Of a stretch of 64,000 nucleotides of DNA, positions 9,695-19,209 are shown piece after piece; position 1 is the first letter of the stretch, and each line of letters opens with the position of its first letter. The stretch is from positions 1,426,001-1,490,000 of the forward strand of contig NZ_AP020337.1 in NCBI RefSeq assembly GCF_009176725.1. The letters are read 5' to 3'. The notes beneath the pieces are model-generated. The model saw only the letters and a program-made list of their open reading frames with translations, did not search any database and was not told where the DNA came from. The DNA comes from Pseudomonas sp. KUIN-1 (GTDB lineage Bacteria; Pseudomonadota; Gammaproteobacteria; Pseudomonadales; Pseudomonadaceae). Position numbers and translations under genes: made by a program.

Positions 9695-10841
9695 CGTGAT
9701 TCGTTGGAAACATGCAGCATTGCTGGCTCTGGCCATTCTGGCCGCGGGTTGCAGCAGCAACAGCAAAAAGGAATTGCCTCCGGCCGAGCTGACCGACTTC
9801 AAAGAAGAAGTGGTTCTGCACAAGCAGTGGAGCCGTTCCGTTGGCGACGGCCAGGGCAAGACTTACAACATGCTCGTGCCAGCCATTGACGGCGACCGCA
9901 TCTATGCGGCGGACGTCACGGGCGAAGTCGTGTCGCTGGATCGTCTGACTGGCGACGTGATCTGGAAGAAGGATCTCGATCTGCCCGTTTCCGGTGCAGT
10001 CGGCGTGGGCTATGGCCTGGTAATGATCGGCACCCTCAAGGGTGAAGTGATTGCCATGGACGCCACGTCCGGTGAGGAAAAGTGGCGCGCCCACGTGACC
10101 AGTGAAGTGCTGGCTCCGCCGGCCACCAACGGTTCTGTGGTCGTTGTCCAGACTCAGGATGACCGCATCGTCGGTTTCGACGCTTCTACCGGTTCGCAGC
10201 TCTGGATCTACGAAAGTACGCCGGCGGTGCTGACCCTGCGCGGCACGGGTGCTCCGCTGGCAACCAACCGTCTTGCCGTAGCGGGTCTGTCGACCGGCAA
10301 GGTCGTCGCTCTGGATATCACCAACGGCGTGCCGATCTGGGAACAGCGTGTTGCCATCCCGCAAGGCCGCTCGGAACTGGATCGTGTCGTCGATATCGAC
10401 GGCGGCCTGTTGCTGTCCGGCGGTACGCTGTACGTCGCTACCTATCAGGGGCGCGTCGCCGGTCTCGATCTGGAAAGCGGTCGTGTGCTCTGGCAGCGTG
10501 ATGCTTCGAGCTACTCGGGTGTCGCCCAGGGCTTTGGCAGCGTCTATGCCACTCTGGCCTCCGGTACTGTCGAAGGTATCGACGAGCGTTCGTCCTCTGC
10601 ACTGTGGAGCAACGAATCACTGGCTCGCCGCCAGCTCGGCGCGCCGGAAGTGTATTCCAGCTACGTAGCGGTCGGTGACATGGAAGGCTACCTGCACCTG
10701 TTGAGCCAGGTGGATGGTCGTTTTGTCGGTCGCGAACGTATCGACAGCGACGGCCTGCGTGCGCGTCCGCTGGTGGTTGGGGACATGATTTACGTGTATG
10801 GCAACAGCGGCAAACTGGAAGCCCTGACCATCAAGCAATAA
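9687..10841 (+). CDS. bamB: BamB, outer-membrane beta-barrel assembly lipoprotein
   Basis: A lipoprotein signal peptide (lipobox LAAGC near residue 21) is followed by an eight-bladed PQQ-like beta-propeller, visible as repeated GxVxALDxxTGxxxW units (for example GEVVSLDRLTGDVIW and GKVVALDITNGVPIW). BamB binds BamA POTRA domains and helps fold outer-membrane proteins. ATG 9687 overlaps the end of yfgM; GTG 9696 is a possible alternative. It is the last gene before a double hairpin. Confidence 0.94.
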   Translation: MRDVIRWKHAALLALAILAAGCSSNSKKELPPAELTDFKEEVVLHKQWSRSVGDGQGKTYNMLVPAIDGDRIYAADVTGEVVSLDRLTGDVIWKKDLDLPVSGAVGVGYGLVMIGTLKGEVIAMDATSGEEKWRAHVTSEVLAPPATNGSVVVVQTQDDRIVGFDASTGSQLWIYESTPAVLTLRGTGAPLATNRLAVAGLSTGKVVALDITNGVPIWEQRVAIPQGRSELDRVVDIDGGLLLSGGTLYVATYQGRVAGLDLESGRVLWQRDASSYSGVAQGFGSVYATLASGTVEGIDERSSSALWSNESLARRQLGAPEVYSSYVAVGDMEGYLHLLSQVDGRFVGRERIDSDGLRARPLVVGDMIYVYGNSGKLEALTIKQ

Positions 10842-10850
10842 GTGTCCATG

Positions 10851-10947
10851 CCCGGGGCCAATGGCCCCGGGTGCCCTTGCTTCGGCAAGGCTGCGGTGCC
10901 TTTGTGGCATCGCCCCGAACTCCGGCCGCTGCCCTGCAGCGGCTTTT
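10851..10947 (+). terminator. Hairpin plus Rho-independent terminator after bamB
   Basis: Two structures lie between bamB and der. CCCGGGGCC-AAT-GGCCCCGGG (10851-10871) is very stable but has no T-run. GCCGCTGC-CCT-GCAGCGGC (10925-10943) is followed by TTTTGTATTTT and is a classic terminator. der is therefore probably transcribed partly from its own promoter. Confidence 0.8.
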
Positions 10948-10979
10948 GTATTTTCTGAAATAACGAAGTGGAGAGCCGC

Positions 10980-12452
10980 ATGGTTCCCGTAATCGCCCTG
11001 GTGGGTCGACCGAACGTCGGCAAGTCCACCATGTTCAACCGCCTGACCAGGACTCGCGACGCCATTGTCGGCGATCTGTCCGGTCTTACCCGTGATCGCC
11101 AATACGGAGAGGCGAAGTGGCAAGGGCGCTCCTATATTCTGATCGACACCGGCGGTATCTCCGGTGACGAGCATGGCATGGACGAAAAGATGGCCGAGCA
11201 GTCGCTGCTGGCCATTGAAGAAGCCGATGTGGTGCTGTTTCTGGTGGACGCCCGTGCGGGCTACACCGCTGCTGATCAGATGATTGGTGAGCACCTGCGC
11301 AAGCGCAACAAGCGTTCCTACGTGGTTGCCAACAAGATCGACAACATCGACGAGAACCTGGCGCGTGCCGAGTTCAGCCCGATGGGTCTGGGCGACGCCA
11401 TTCCGGTGGCCGGTGCCCACGGCCGTGGCATCTCGCAGATGCTCGAAATCGCCCTGCGGGAATTCCCCAGGGACGAGGATGAGCCTGAAGAGGGCGTTGA
11501 GGTCGAAGAAGTCGCCGAAGGTCAGGAAGCCAAGCGCATCCCCGGCCCGAGCGAGAAGGACGGCATCAAGATCGCCATCATCGGTCGTCCCAACGTCGGC
11601 AAGTCGACGCTGGTCAACCGCATGCTGGGTGAAGACCGGGTTATCGTCTATGACGAGCCAGGCACCACGCGCGACAGTATCTACATTCCCTTCGAGCGTA
11701 ACGAAGAGAAGTACACGCTGATCGACACCGCCGGTGTGCGCAAGCGCGGCAAGATCCACGAGGAAGTCGAAAAGTTCTCGGTGGTCAAGACGCTGCAGGC
11801 CATCAAGGACGCCAACGTGGTGATCTTTGTGATGGACGCCCGCGAAGGTGTGGTCGACCACGACCTGAACCTGCTGGGCTTCGCCCTTGAAGCGGGTCGT
11901 GCGCTGGTCATCGCGCTGAACAAGTGGGACGGCATGACGCCGGGCGAACGCGATTTCGTGAAGATCGAACTGGAGCGCCGGTTGTTCTTCGTCGACTTCG
12001 CCGACATCCACTTTATCTCGGCCATGCATGGCACGGGCGTGGGCAACCTGTATCAGTCGGTACAGAACTCGTTCAAGTCCGCGGTAACGCGCTGGCCAAC
12101 CAGCCGCCTGACCCAGATTCTCGAAGATGCAGTCAGCGAGCATGCGCCACCGATGGTCGGCAGCCGCCGCATCAAGCTGCGCTACGCTCACCTGGGGGGT
12201 GCCAACCCGCCGCTGATCGTAATCCACGGTAACCAGGTCGAGAAGGTACCCAAGTCCTACGTCCGTTATCTGGAAAACACGTATCGGCGTGTGCTCAAAC
12301 TGGTCGGTACGCCGATCCGTATCGAGTTCAAGGGCGGCGAGAACCCGTATGAAGGCAACAAGAACACGCTCACTGACCGTCAGGTCAACAAGAAGCGTCG
12401 GATGATGTCGCACCACAAGAAGGCCGACAAGAAGCGCCGCGACAAGCGCTGA
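10980..12452 (+). CDS. der: Der (EngA), tandem-GTPase for 50S ribosome maturation
   Basis: The 490-residue protein has two consecutive Era-like G domains. The first contains [14 protein letters not shown] and NKID; the second contains [14 protein letters not shown] and NKWD. A C-terminal KH-like domain and a Lys/Arg-rich tail ([20 protein letters not shown]) follow. The two domains are joined by an acidic linker ([16 protein letters not shown]). ATG 10980 ([11 protein letters not shown]) with GGAG at 10970-10973 is chosen over GTG 10968. It is essential for 50S subunit assembly. Confidence 0.96.
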   Translation: MVPVIALVGRPNVGKSTMFNRLTRTRDAIVGDLSGLTRDRQYGEAKWQGRSYILIDTGGISGDEHGMDEKMAEQSLLAIEEADVVLFLVDARAGYTAADQMIGEHLRKRNKRSYVVANKIDNIDENLARAEFSPMGLGDAIPVAGAHGRGISQMLEIALREFPRDEDEPEEGVEVEEVAEGQEAKRIPGPSEKDGIKIAIIGRPNVGKSTLVNRMLGEDRVIVYDEPGTTRDSIYIPFERNEEKYTLIDTAGVRKRGKIHEEVEKFSVVKTLQAIKDANVVIFVMDAREGVVDHDLNLLGFALEAGRALVIALNKWDGMTPGERDFVKIELERRLFFVDFADIHFISAMHGTGVGNLYQSVQNSFKSAVTRWPTSRLTQILEDAVSEHAPPMVGSRRIKLRYAHLGGANPPLIVIHGNQVEKVPKSYVRYLENTYRRVLKLVGTPIRIEFKGGENPYEGNKNTLTDRQVNKKRRMMSHHKKADKKRRDKR

Positions 12453-12464
12453 GTCAGCATCGGG

Positions 12465-12490
12465 AAAAAGGCGCTTCGGCGCCTTTTTTT
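12465..12490 (+). terminator. Rho-independent terminator after der
   Basis: The stem AAAAAGGCGC / GCGCCTTTTT with a TTCG loop ends in seven T residues. It can act in both directions. Confidence 0.92.
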
Positions 12491-12561
12491 GTGTCCGTTT
12501 AATGGGCTATCCTGCCTGACCCGTGCCGCCCGGTGCCGGGAGATTGCAGGGAAAGGGTTCC

Positions 12562-13710
12562 ATGATCGACAGCAAGTTGCCCAACGTGGGCACCACTATC
12601 TTCACCGTCATGTCACAGCTGGCCGCCGAAACCGGGGCTATCAACCTGTCCCAGGGGTTTCCCGATTTTGACGGGCCGCAGGCGCTGCGTGATGCAGTCT
12701 GCCGACACGTCACTCAAGGCCATAACCAATACTCACCGATGACCGGCCTGCCTGCGCTTCGTCAGCAAGTCGCGGCAAAGATCGCCCGCAGCTATGGGCG
12801 TACGGTCAATCCGGACAGCGAAATCACCATCACACCGGGTGCCACGCAGGCGATTTTCTGCGCGATCCACAGCGTTATTCGCGCTGGCGACGAAGTGATC
12901 ATTTTCGACCCTTGCTATGACAGCTACGAGCCTGCCGTCGAACTGGCCGGTGGGCGCTGCGTGCATGTGCAACTGGGGCTGGATGACTTCTCCATCGACT
13001 GGCAAAAGCTCAGCGATGCGCTGAGCCCGCGCACCCGCATGATCGTCATCAACAGCCCGCACAACCCCAGCGGCGCGTTGATCAGCCGTGCAGAGCTCGA
13101 TCGGCTGGCCGCACTGATTGCCGATCGCGACATCTACCTGCTCAGCGACGAAGTCTATGAGCACCTGGTGTTCGACGGCGCACGCCATGTCAGTGTGCTT
13201 GATCACGAAGCGTTGTATCAGCGCGCCTTCGTCGTCAGCTCGTTCGGCAAGACGTATCACGTCACTGGCTGGAAAACCGGCTATGTGGTCGCGCCGCCAG
13301 CATTGAGCGCCGAGTTGCGCAAGGTGCATCAGTATGTGAGCTTCTGCGGTGTCACGCCTTTGCAGTACGCGTTGGCCGACTTCATGGCCGAACACCCGGA
13401 GCATGTCGATGAACTGCCAGGCTTTTATCAGGCCAAGCGCGACTTTTTCTGTGGTCATCTGGCCGAGTCGCGTTTCAGCTTCCGGCCGGTGGGCGGGACT
13501 TATTTCCAGTTGGTCGATTACTCGCAGATCAGGCCCGACCTCAACGATGTCGACATGGCCTTGTGGATGACCCGTGAACACGGTGTGGCGAGCATTCCGA
13601 TTTCTGTGTTCTACCAGAGCCCGCCAGCAGGGCAGCGCCTGATCCGCCTGTGCTTTGCCAAACAGGAAGAGACGTTGCGTCAGGCGGCGGAGAAACTATG
13701 CGCGATCTAA
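12562..13710 (+). CDS. ybdL: PLP-dependent methionine/glutamine aminotransferase, YbdL type
   Basis: This fold-type I aminotransferase has 382 residues. It shows NLSQGFPDFDGP at the N-terminus, INSPHNPSGA, the LSDEVYEHLVFDG strand and the PLP lysine in SSFGKTYHVTGWK near residue 237. YbdL-type enzymes use methionine and glutamine as amino donors for 2-oxo acids. The next gene (omega-amidase) overlaps by 13 bp. Together they match the glutamine transaminase K / omega-amidase pair that removes alpha-ketoglutaramate, a function also useful in methionine salvage. ATG 12562 is preferred over the longer frame from 12523. Confidence 0.88.
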   Translation: MIDSKLPNVGTTIFTVMSQLAAETGAINLSQGFPDFDGPQALRDAVCRHVTQGHNQYSPMTGLPALRQQVAAKIARSYGRTVNPDSEITITPGATQAIFCAIHSVIRAGDEVIIFDPCYDSYEPAVELAGGRCVHVQLGLDDFSIDWQKLSDALSPRTRMIVINSPHNPSGALISRAELDRLAALIADRDIYLLSDEVYEHLVFDGARHVSVLDHEALYQRAFVVSSFGKTYHVTGWKTGYVVAPPALSAELRKVHQYVSFCGVTPLQYALADFMAEHPEHVDELPGFYQAKRDFFCGHLAESRFSFRPVGGTYFQLVDYSQIRPDLNDVDMALWMTREHGVASIPISVFYQSPPAGQRLIRLCFAKQEETLRQAAEKLCAI

Positions 13711-14489
13711 GCGGGCTGCCGAACCTCAACCTCGCGCTGATCCAGACCACGCTGGCGTGGCATGATCGCGAGGCCAATCTCGAGCATTTCGAGCCATTGC
13801 TGGATCAGGCGCGCGGCGCGGACCTGGTGATCCTGCCAGAGATGTTCACCACCGGATTCTCGATGGAGTCCGAGGCCCTGTCAGAACCGGAAGCCGGGCC
13901 TACATCGGCATGGCTACTGGCGCAGGCCAGGCGTATCAACGCCGTGGTGACCGGCAGCGTCATGATCCGCGCTGCCGATGGCAGTCATCGCAACCGCTTG
14001 CTGTGGGCGCGACCGGATGGTGCGCTGCTGCATTACGACAAGCGCCACCTGTTTCGCATGGCCGGAGAGCACGAGCATTACACGCCGGGCGATCGCCAGG
14101 TCATGTTTGAACTCAACGGCTGGCGTGTACGGCCGCTGATCTGCTATGACCTGCGCTTTCCGGTCTGGAGCCGTGACGCTCAGGACACCGACCTGTTGCT
14201 GTACACCGCCAACTGGCCGGGTGCGCGGCGTCTGCACTGGAATCGCTTGCTGCCTGCCAGAGCCATTGAAAACCTGTGCTATGTGGCGGCAGTCAACCGG
14301 GTCGGATCGGACGGCAAGGGCTTCGCTTACACTGGTGACAGTCAGGTTCTGGATTTCCAGGGCGAGAGCCTGTTGAGCGTGGGCGAAGCGGACGGAGTGT
14401 TCAAGGCGACGCTCAGCGCGGCAGACTTGCATGCCTATCGCACACGGTTTCCAGCCGGGCTGGATGCTGATTCATTTAATATTGAATAA
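13698..14489 (+). CDS. yafV: Omega-amidase, nitrilase superfamily (YafV type)
   Basis: The 263-residue carbon-nitrogen hydrolase carries the Glu-Lys-Cys triad: E in VILPEMF, K in HYDKRHLF and C in LICYDLRFPVW. YafV/Nit2 enzymes hydrolyse alpha-ketoglutaramate or alpha-ketosuccinamate to the dicarboxylic 2-oxo acid and ammonia. The start ATG 13698 lies inside the 3' end of ybdL with GGCGGAG upstream, indicating translational coupling. A substrate assignment beyond the family is inferred from this pairing. Confidence 0.88.
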   Translation: MRDLSGLPNLNLALIQTTLAWHDREANLEHFEPLLDQARGADLVILPEMFTTGFSMESEALSEPEAGPTSAWLLAQARRINAVVTGSVMIRAADGSHRNRLLWARPDGALLHYDKRHLFRMAGEHEHYTPGDRQVMFELNGWRVRPLICYDLRFPVWSRDAQDTDLLLYTANWPGARRLHWNRLLPARAIENLCYVAAVNRVGSDGKGFAYTGDSQVLDFQGESLLSVGEADGVFKATLSAADLHAYRTRFPAGLDADSFNIE

Positions 14490-14514
14490 AGGTACTTCAG
14501 AATGTTTCTGGTCG

Positions 14515-14522
14515 GCCGATAG
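14515..14522 (+). promoter_or_regulatory. Possible FliA (sigma-28) -10 element
   Basis: GCCGATAG lies 26 bp before the ATG of the FlxA-like gene and matches the sigma-28 -10 consensus GCCGATAA at seven of eight positions. The upstream TTCAG at 14496-14500 is only a partial -35 at non-ideal spacing. The call rests mainly on the -10 and on the identity of the downstream gene. Confidence 0.4.
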
Positions 14523-14548
14523 CTTCTCCAGAATTCCTGGAGACCGCC

Positions 14549-14995
14549 ATGACTACCATCAATACATCCACGCTGAACAGTTACTCGAGCTCGTTGACGT
14601 TAGCGATTAAACCTACCGAGGCTGAAACAGCCAAGGCCACTGCTGCTGCCGCCACCACGACTACCGAAACAGAGAAAAGCTCTGATCAGGCATCCACCGA
14701 AGGTGGCAAGGCCGGTGCGGCGGGTGGCGGCGGCAGCGTGGGTGGCTCCAGCGAGTCGTCTCTCAATCAGACCATCGAGCAAATAAAGCAGCAGATCAAG
14801 GACGCTCAGAAACAACTCGCCGAGCAGAAAGCGCAGTTGGCTGCCGCACAAAGCAGCAAAGGCACGGCGGAAGAAAAGGCCCAGAAATCCATGGCGATTC
14901 AGGGTCAGATAGCGAGCACCAGTGCCAACCTGCAGACCTTGCAGGCCTCGTTGTTGCAATTGGAGACTGAAGGTGGCGTGAACACCACTGCGTGA
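14549..14995 (+). CDS. FlxA-like small protein of unknown function
   Basis: This 148-residue protein has three visible parts: a Ser/Thr-rich N-terminus (residues 1-45), a Gly/Ser-rich hinge (about 52-70) and a C-terminal coiled coil rich in Gln/Lys/Ala (QIKQQIKDAQKQLAEQKAQL onward). No signal peptide or membrane span is visible. The coil resembles the FlxA-like family, whose E. coli member is a sigma-28-dependent flagellar-regulon gene of unknown function. Its composition would also suit a secreted substrate. AATTCCTGGAG at 14531-14541 supplies the ribosome site. A hairpin pair follows the stop. Confidence 0.55.
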   Translation: MTTINTSTLNSYSSSLTLAIKPTEAETAKATAAAATTTTETEKSSDQASTEGGKAGAAGGGGSVGGSSESSLNQTIEQIKQQIKDAQKQLAEQKAQLAAAQSSKGTAEEKAQKSMAIQGQIASTSANLQTLQASLLQLETEGGVNTTA

Positions 14996-15003
14996 TCCCT
15001 CCT

Positions 15004-15056
15004 GATGAGCGTCCGAAGTGACGCTCATCATGCCCACTCACAGTGTTGCGTGGGCA
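15004..15056. terminator. Tandem hairpins between the FlxA-like gene and oad
   Basis: GATGAGCGTC / GACGCTCATC (15004-15029, 6-nt loop) is followed by TGCCCAC / GTGGGCA (15031-15056). They sit between two convergent genes and probably end both transcripts, although neither has a long T-run. Confidence 0.5.
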
Positions 15057-15106
15057 TTCAGCTGCGTCTGCCTCCGATCAGGCGGCGCAGCGTCCGGCGT
15101 TGCCTG

Positions 15107-15976
15107 TCACTCGTTCACGTTCATGAACTTGCGGGCCCACTCTACGTAGTCTTCAGGCTGCGTATAGGTGTGGGTCAGTTCGGTTGCGCTCATGTTCGAT
15201 TCGTTGCCCAGGATCTGGCGCTGTTCGCGCAGGCAATCGTAGGTGGCCTTGATCGCGGCGAAGTACGCTGCGTGGCCATGTACGCAGACCCTCACACCCA
15301 TCTCGGCAAGGCGCGCGTTGTCGTGCAGTTCCGGGTTGCCGTACGTCACCAGCATCAGCGGCACGGTCACACCTTCGGATATCTGCGCCAGGTGATCGAA
15401 GTCACGAATGCCGACGATGGTAATGCCGTCAGCTCCGGCAGCCTGGTATTGCTGCACACGGCTGATGGCTTCCTGAACCGGGATAATTGCCGCATTGGTG
15501 CGGGCAAAGATCGACATCTCCGGATCGACACGTGCTTCCAGCGCTGCGCGGATCTTGCCAACACCTTCTGCAGTGGAAATCAGGTCCGTGGATTTGCGTC
15601 CGAACTGCGCCGGCAGCAGGGTATCTTCAATCGTCAGTGCAGAAATACCGGCACGTTCCAGTTCGACAACGGTGCGCATGACGTTAAGGGCATTGCCATA
15701 ACCATGGTCTGCGTCCGCGATGACCGGGAGCTGTGCGACACGGCCGATGCGCGTGGCCTGTTCAACGAATTCACTCAGGGTGATCAGGGCGAAGTCAGGG
15801 GCTGCCAGGACTTGCAGCGACGCCACGGAGCCGCCGAGGATGCCTACTTCAAAGCCCAGATCCGCTGCGATTCGCGCTGACATGGGGTCGAACACCGAGG
15901 CTGTGTGAAAGCAAGCGTTCGACGAGGTGAGCGCACGGAAGCTGCGGCGCAAATCTTGATGGGAAGCCTTGGGCAT
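15107..15976 (-). CDS. Oxaloacetate decarboxylase, PEP mutase / isocitrate lyase superfamily
   Basis: The 289-residue protein has the superfamily barrel with [12 protein letters not shown] (Mg-binding acidic loop), [16 protein letters not shown] and [14 protein letters not shown]. It closely resembles the characterised Pseudomonas oxaloacetate decarboxylase PA4872 as I remember it. It would convert oxaloacetate to pyruvate and CO2 in the cytoplasm. It stands alone and convergent to the FlxA-like gene. The family lacks the catalytic cysteine loop of true isocitrate lyases. Confidence 0.85.
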
Positions 15977-16297
15977 AATCGCTCCAAATGTGATTGGATC
16001 AGCTCAGCGTACCGAGGCCGATGGTAATTTCAATGCACGGTGGGTCTGCCCGAGCATTCTTTTCGTCCGGAAATCAATGCAATAGTCGTCTTGGTTTTAT
16101 AGGAAAGGTGCAGCTGGCAGGTAAGTCCGAGCAGGCATCGTCAGCATATGAATTGCTGTTGGATTGGGCGAACTCTGGAGTAAGGGCAGCATGCTACCAC
16201 AGCATAAATGAAAAAGATTATGCCGAAACAGGCAGGGTCATGCGCGGAATGCAAGAGGCAGGTGCAGCGTGAGGCGGGGGAGGGAAGCGGGCGCTGC
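15977..16297. other. Intergenic stretch without a supported gene
   Basis: About 320 bp between oad and the leuA terminator. A 92-codon open frame (15994-16272, +) exists but has no recognisable family, no good ribosome site and ordinary shadow-like composition. The DNA is locally AT-richer near 16050-16110. The oad promoter must lie at its left end. Confidence 0.4.
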
Positions 16298-16323
16298 GGA
16301 TGGCGGACCTGCGTCCGCCATCC
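16298..16323 (-). terminator. Hairpin downstream of leuA
   Basis: GGATGGCGGAC / GTCCGCCATCC forms an 11-bp stem with a CTGC loop, starting 10 bp after the leuA stop on the reverse strand. The T-run is poor, so efficiency is uncertain. Confidence 0.6.
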
Positions 16324-16333
16324 GGCTATCGAA

Positions 16334-18004
16334 TCAGGCAGCCTTGGCTTGCGTCTGACTGATTGAACGATTAAGGGCGCTGAACAGGGCGCGGAAGCTC
16401 GCCGTGGTGATGTTTTCATCGATGCCCACACCATGCACGGCGCGTTCGCCATTCACGCGCAGCTCAATGTAGGCGGCCGCCTTTGCGGTGGTACCCGAAC
16501 CGATCGCATGCTCGTTGTAGTCCATGATTTCCACGGCCACTGGCAGACCGGCGACCAGTGCTTCCAGGGCGCCCTTGCCCTTGCCACGCCAGTGCTGGGT
16601 TTCACCGTCGACGTGCACCTCGGCATCCACCGAGCTGTTGCCGTTCTCTTCCTGCAACTTATGGCTGATCAGCGCATAAGGAACGTTAGCTTGCAGGTAT
16701 TCACGACGCAACAGCGAGTGAATCTGCTCGGCCGTCATCTCCAGGCCCAGGCGATCAGTTTCACCCTGAACCACCTGGCTGAACTCGATCTGCATGCGGC
16801 GTGGCAGGGAAATGCCATATTCCTGTTCCAGCAGGTAAGCGATGCCACCTTTGCCTGACTGGCTGTTGACGCGAATCACCGCCTCGTAGCTGCGACCGAT
16901 GTCGGCCGGGTCGATCGGCAGGTAAGGCACTTCCCACAACTCGCCTTCCTTCTGCTGGGTGAAACCCTTGCGAATCGCATCCTGGTGCGAGCCAGAGAAG
17001 GCGGTGTGGACCAGGTCGCCAACGTACGGATGACGTGGGTGCACCGGAATCTGGTTGCACTCTTCGACGACCTTGCGCACGCCGTCGATGTCCGAGAAGT
17101 CCAGCCCGGGATTGATGCCCTGGGTGTAGAGGTTCAGCGCCACGGTGACCAGATCGACGTTACCGGTCCGCTCGCCGTTACCGAACAGGCAGCCCTCGAC
17201 GCGATCCGCGCCGGCCATCAGGCCCAGCTCGGTAGCCGCAACGCCCGTGCCGCGGTCGTTGTGGGTATGCAGGCTGATCAGCACGCTGTCGCGGCGGGTA
17301 ATGTTGCGGCCAAACCATTCGATCTGGTCGGCGTAAATGTTGGGTGTCGCCACTTCCACGGTGGCCGGGAGGTTGAGGATCACCTTGTTCTCGGGCGTCG
17401 GGTTCCACACCTCGATCACCGCATCACAGACTTCCTTGGCGAATTCCAGTTCGGTCGCACTGAAGGTCTCCGGCGAGTACTGGAAGGTCCACTGGGTTTC
17501 CGGCTGCTGCGCTGCGTATTTGACGAACAGCTTGGCGGCGTTGACCGCGATCTCCTTCACCCCGGCCTTGTCCTGATTGAAGACAATGCGGCGGAACGAC
17601 GGGCAGGTCGCGTTATACAGGTGAACGATGGCTTTCTTGGCGCCGCGCAGTGATTCGAAGGTGCGGGCGATCAGGTCTTCGCGAGCCTGGGTCAGTACCT
17701 GGATGGTGGTGTCATCCGGGATGTGACCGTCTTCGATCAGGGTACGCACGAAGTCGAAGTCAGTCTGCGAAGCCGATGGAAAGGATGCCTCGATTTCCTT
17801 GACGCCGACGCTGACCAGGGTTTTCCAGAAGCGCAGCTTCTTGGCCGCGTCCATTGGTTCGATCAGCGACTGGTTGCCGTCGCGCAGATCGGAGCTGCAC
17901 CAGATCGGCACTGCGTCGATGGTCTTCGAAGGCCAGGTACGGTCAGGCAGATCAATGGTCGGGAACGCGCGGTACTTCTTCGACGGGTCTTTGAGCATGG
18001 TCAT
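16334..18004 (-). CDS. leuA: 2-isopropylmalate synthase
   Basis: The 556-residue enzyme has an N-terminal TIM barrel with [14 protein letters not shown] (metal-binding Asp) and [10 protein letters not shown] (HxH metal ligands). A linker and a C-terminal allosteric LeuA dimer domain, which senses leucine, follow. It condenses acetyl-CoA with 2-oxoisovalerate, the first committed leucine step. AAGGA lies upstream of the ATG at 18004. The start [15 protein letters not shown] fits the short-type proteobacterial LeuA. It stands alone, away from leuCDB. I saw no leucine-rich leader peptide upstream. Confidence 0.96.
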   Translation of the reverse strand: MTMLKDPSKKYRAFPTIDLPDRTWPSKTIDAVPIWCSSDLRDGNQSLIEPMDAAKKLRFWKTLVSVGVKEIEASFPSASQTDFDFVRTLIEDGHIPDDTTIQVLTQAREDLIARTFESLRGAKKAIVHLYNATCPSFRRIVFNQDKAGVKEIAVNAAKLFVKYAAQQPETQWTFQYSPETFSATELEFAKEVCDAVIEVWNPTPENKVILNLPATVEVATPNIYADQIEWFGRNITRRDSVLISLHTHNDRGTGVAATELGLMAGADRVEGCLFGNGERTGNVDLVTVALNLYTQGINPGLDFSDIDGVRKVVEECNQIPVHPRHPYVGDLVHTAFSGSHQDAIRKGFTQQKEGELWEVPYLPIDPADIGRSYEAVIRVNSQSGKGGIAYLLEQEYGISLPRRMQIEFSQVVQGETDRLGLEMTAEQIHSLLRREYLQANVPYALISHKLQEENGNSSVDAEVHVDGETQHWRGKGKGALEALVAGLPVAVEIMDYNEHAIGSGTTAKAAAYIELRVNGERAVHGVGIDENITTASFRALFSALNRSISQTQAKAA

Positions 18005-18377
18005 CAGGAAATCCTTTTGTATTCACGGGGCCGGGGTTGGGCGGCCTGCCGTTCTGGATAGATAGCACAGGGAATTGCGAACACAGGGACGAGGCACAGC
18101 ACGCTAGCCAGGCAGTCGGGCGCTGACCAGGCTGAGGCACCGGTGTTGGCGCAACAGAATAAGGGTCTGAGAGGTTTTCATGAGGCCAACCGTAACCATT
18201 GGCATGGATGATGGCAAGCACTTGAAAAAGATTAGAATAAATTCTCGAAAATACGTCTTTGGCGAGTTTTTATAGCGGTATCTGAAGCGTTATGTGCGGG
18301 TTATTGTTGTTCGAAAGCGATGTGCGCAAGTGAGGGGGCGTGTGAGCGAGCGCCGTAGCGCTCGCTCACTAACAGGC
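18005..18377. other. Intergenic region upstream of leuA with a 12-bp hairpin
   Basis: This 373-bp gap holds the leuA promoter side and, at 18342-18369, a perfect hairpin GTGAGCGAGCGC-CGTA-GCGCTCGCTCAC. The hairpin sits just past the stop of the leftward M23 peptidase gene and is probably its transcription end, though it lacks a T-run. An AT-rich tract around 18220-18280 is the likeliest promoter zone. No gene is supported. Confidence 0.5.
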
Positions 18378-19202
18378 TTACGGCTGAAACGCTCCGATGA
18401 AGATCGCCGGGTCCACGCGCGCATCGTTGAGGCTGACGTTCCAGTGCATGTGCGGCCCGGTTGCGCGACCTGTGGCGCCGACTTTGCCGACCACTCCGCC
18501 ACGCGGGACGAGATCGCCGACTTTCACGTCGATCTTCGACATATGGCAAAACATGCTGATGAAGCCTTGCCCGTGATCGACGAATACGGTGTTGCCATTG
18601 AAGAAGTAATTGCCGGTCAGGATGACCTTGCCCGCTGCCGGGGATTTGATCGGCGTGCCGGCCGGCACCGCGAAGTCGAGGCCCGAATGCGGGTTGCGCT
18701 CTTCGCCATTGAAGAAGCGACGCACGCCGAACTTGCTCGATAACGGGCCATTGACCGGCTTGTCCAGAATCAGGTTGCTTGGCGTGCCTGGGCTGAAACT
18801 GCGGTAGGCGCGCAGTTGCTCGGCCAGTTCGCCCTCAATGCGTTTGTTGTCTTCAGGGTTGGGATTGACCTGACGTTTGTTCTTGAGCGTGATGTGCTGT
18901 TCCGGGTATTTCTTGATGCCAACGGTGAAGTTGAGCGTGCGCCCGCCGGAGGTGACCTGCTGGGTGCCGGGTTTGACGGTCAGTGGAATGCCGACGATGG
19001 CCAGCCAGCGCGTGCCCTGTTCCTTGACTACCAGCACCGGTTTGCCTTGATAGGTGGCGGTCGGTGCCTGAGCGCCAGTGCCCAGATCGACAACCGCCAC
19101 GCCGCCTGGCACCGGTTTGTCGAGTGCGCGGGTAATAAAGCTGTCAGCGTGAACGGGAAGACAGAGCAGCAGGGCGAACAGCGGGGCGATAAAACGTAGC
19201 AT
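18378..19202 (-). CDS. Periplasmic M23 family metallopeptidase
   Basis: The 274-residue protein has a signal peptide (MLRFIAPLFALLLCLPVHA), an N-terminal beta domain, and a C-terminal lysostaphin-type domain with zinc ligands in HSGLDFA (HxxxD) and HMHW (HxH). It is expected to cleave peptidoglycan cross-links or activate such an enzyme. All zinc ligands are present, so it should be catalytically active, unlike EnvC/NlpD-type activators. It overlaps no neighbour; xseA ends 7 bp upstream on the same strand, so the two may share a transcript. Confidence 0.87.
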   Translation of the reverse strand: MLRFIAPLFALLLCLPVHADSFITRALDKPVPGGVAVVDLGTGAQAPTATYQGKPVLVVKEQGTRWLAIVGIPLTVKPGTQQVTSGGRTLNFTVGIKKYPEQHITLKNKRQVNPNPEDNKRIEGELAEQLRAYRSFSPGTPSNLILDKPVNGPLSSKFGVRRFFNGEERNPHSGLDFAVPAGTPIKSPAAGKVILTGNYFFNGNTVFVDHGQGFISMFCHMSKIDVKVGDLVPRGGVVGKVGATGRATGPHMHWNVSLNDARVDPAIFIGAFQP

Positions 19203-19209
19203 CAGGCAG

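Noticed and set aside
15994..16272. 92-codon frame between oad and leuA
   Set aside because: No family, no ribosome site and overlap with the oad promoter area; support is insufficient.
18005..18221. Leucine attenuator leader upstream of leuA
   Set aside because: The only upstream frame (minus strand) has no leucine-codon run and no alternative terminator/antiterminator pair that I can see.
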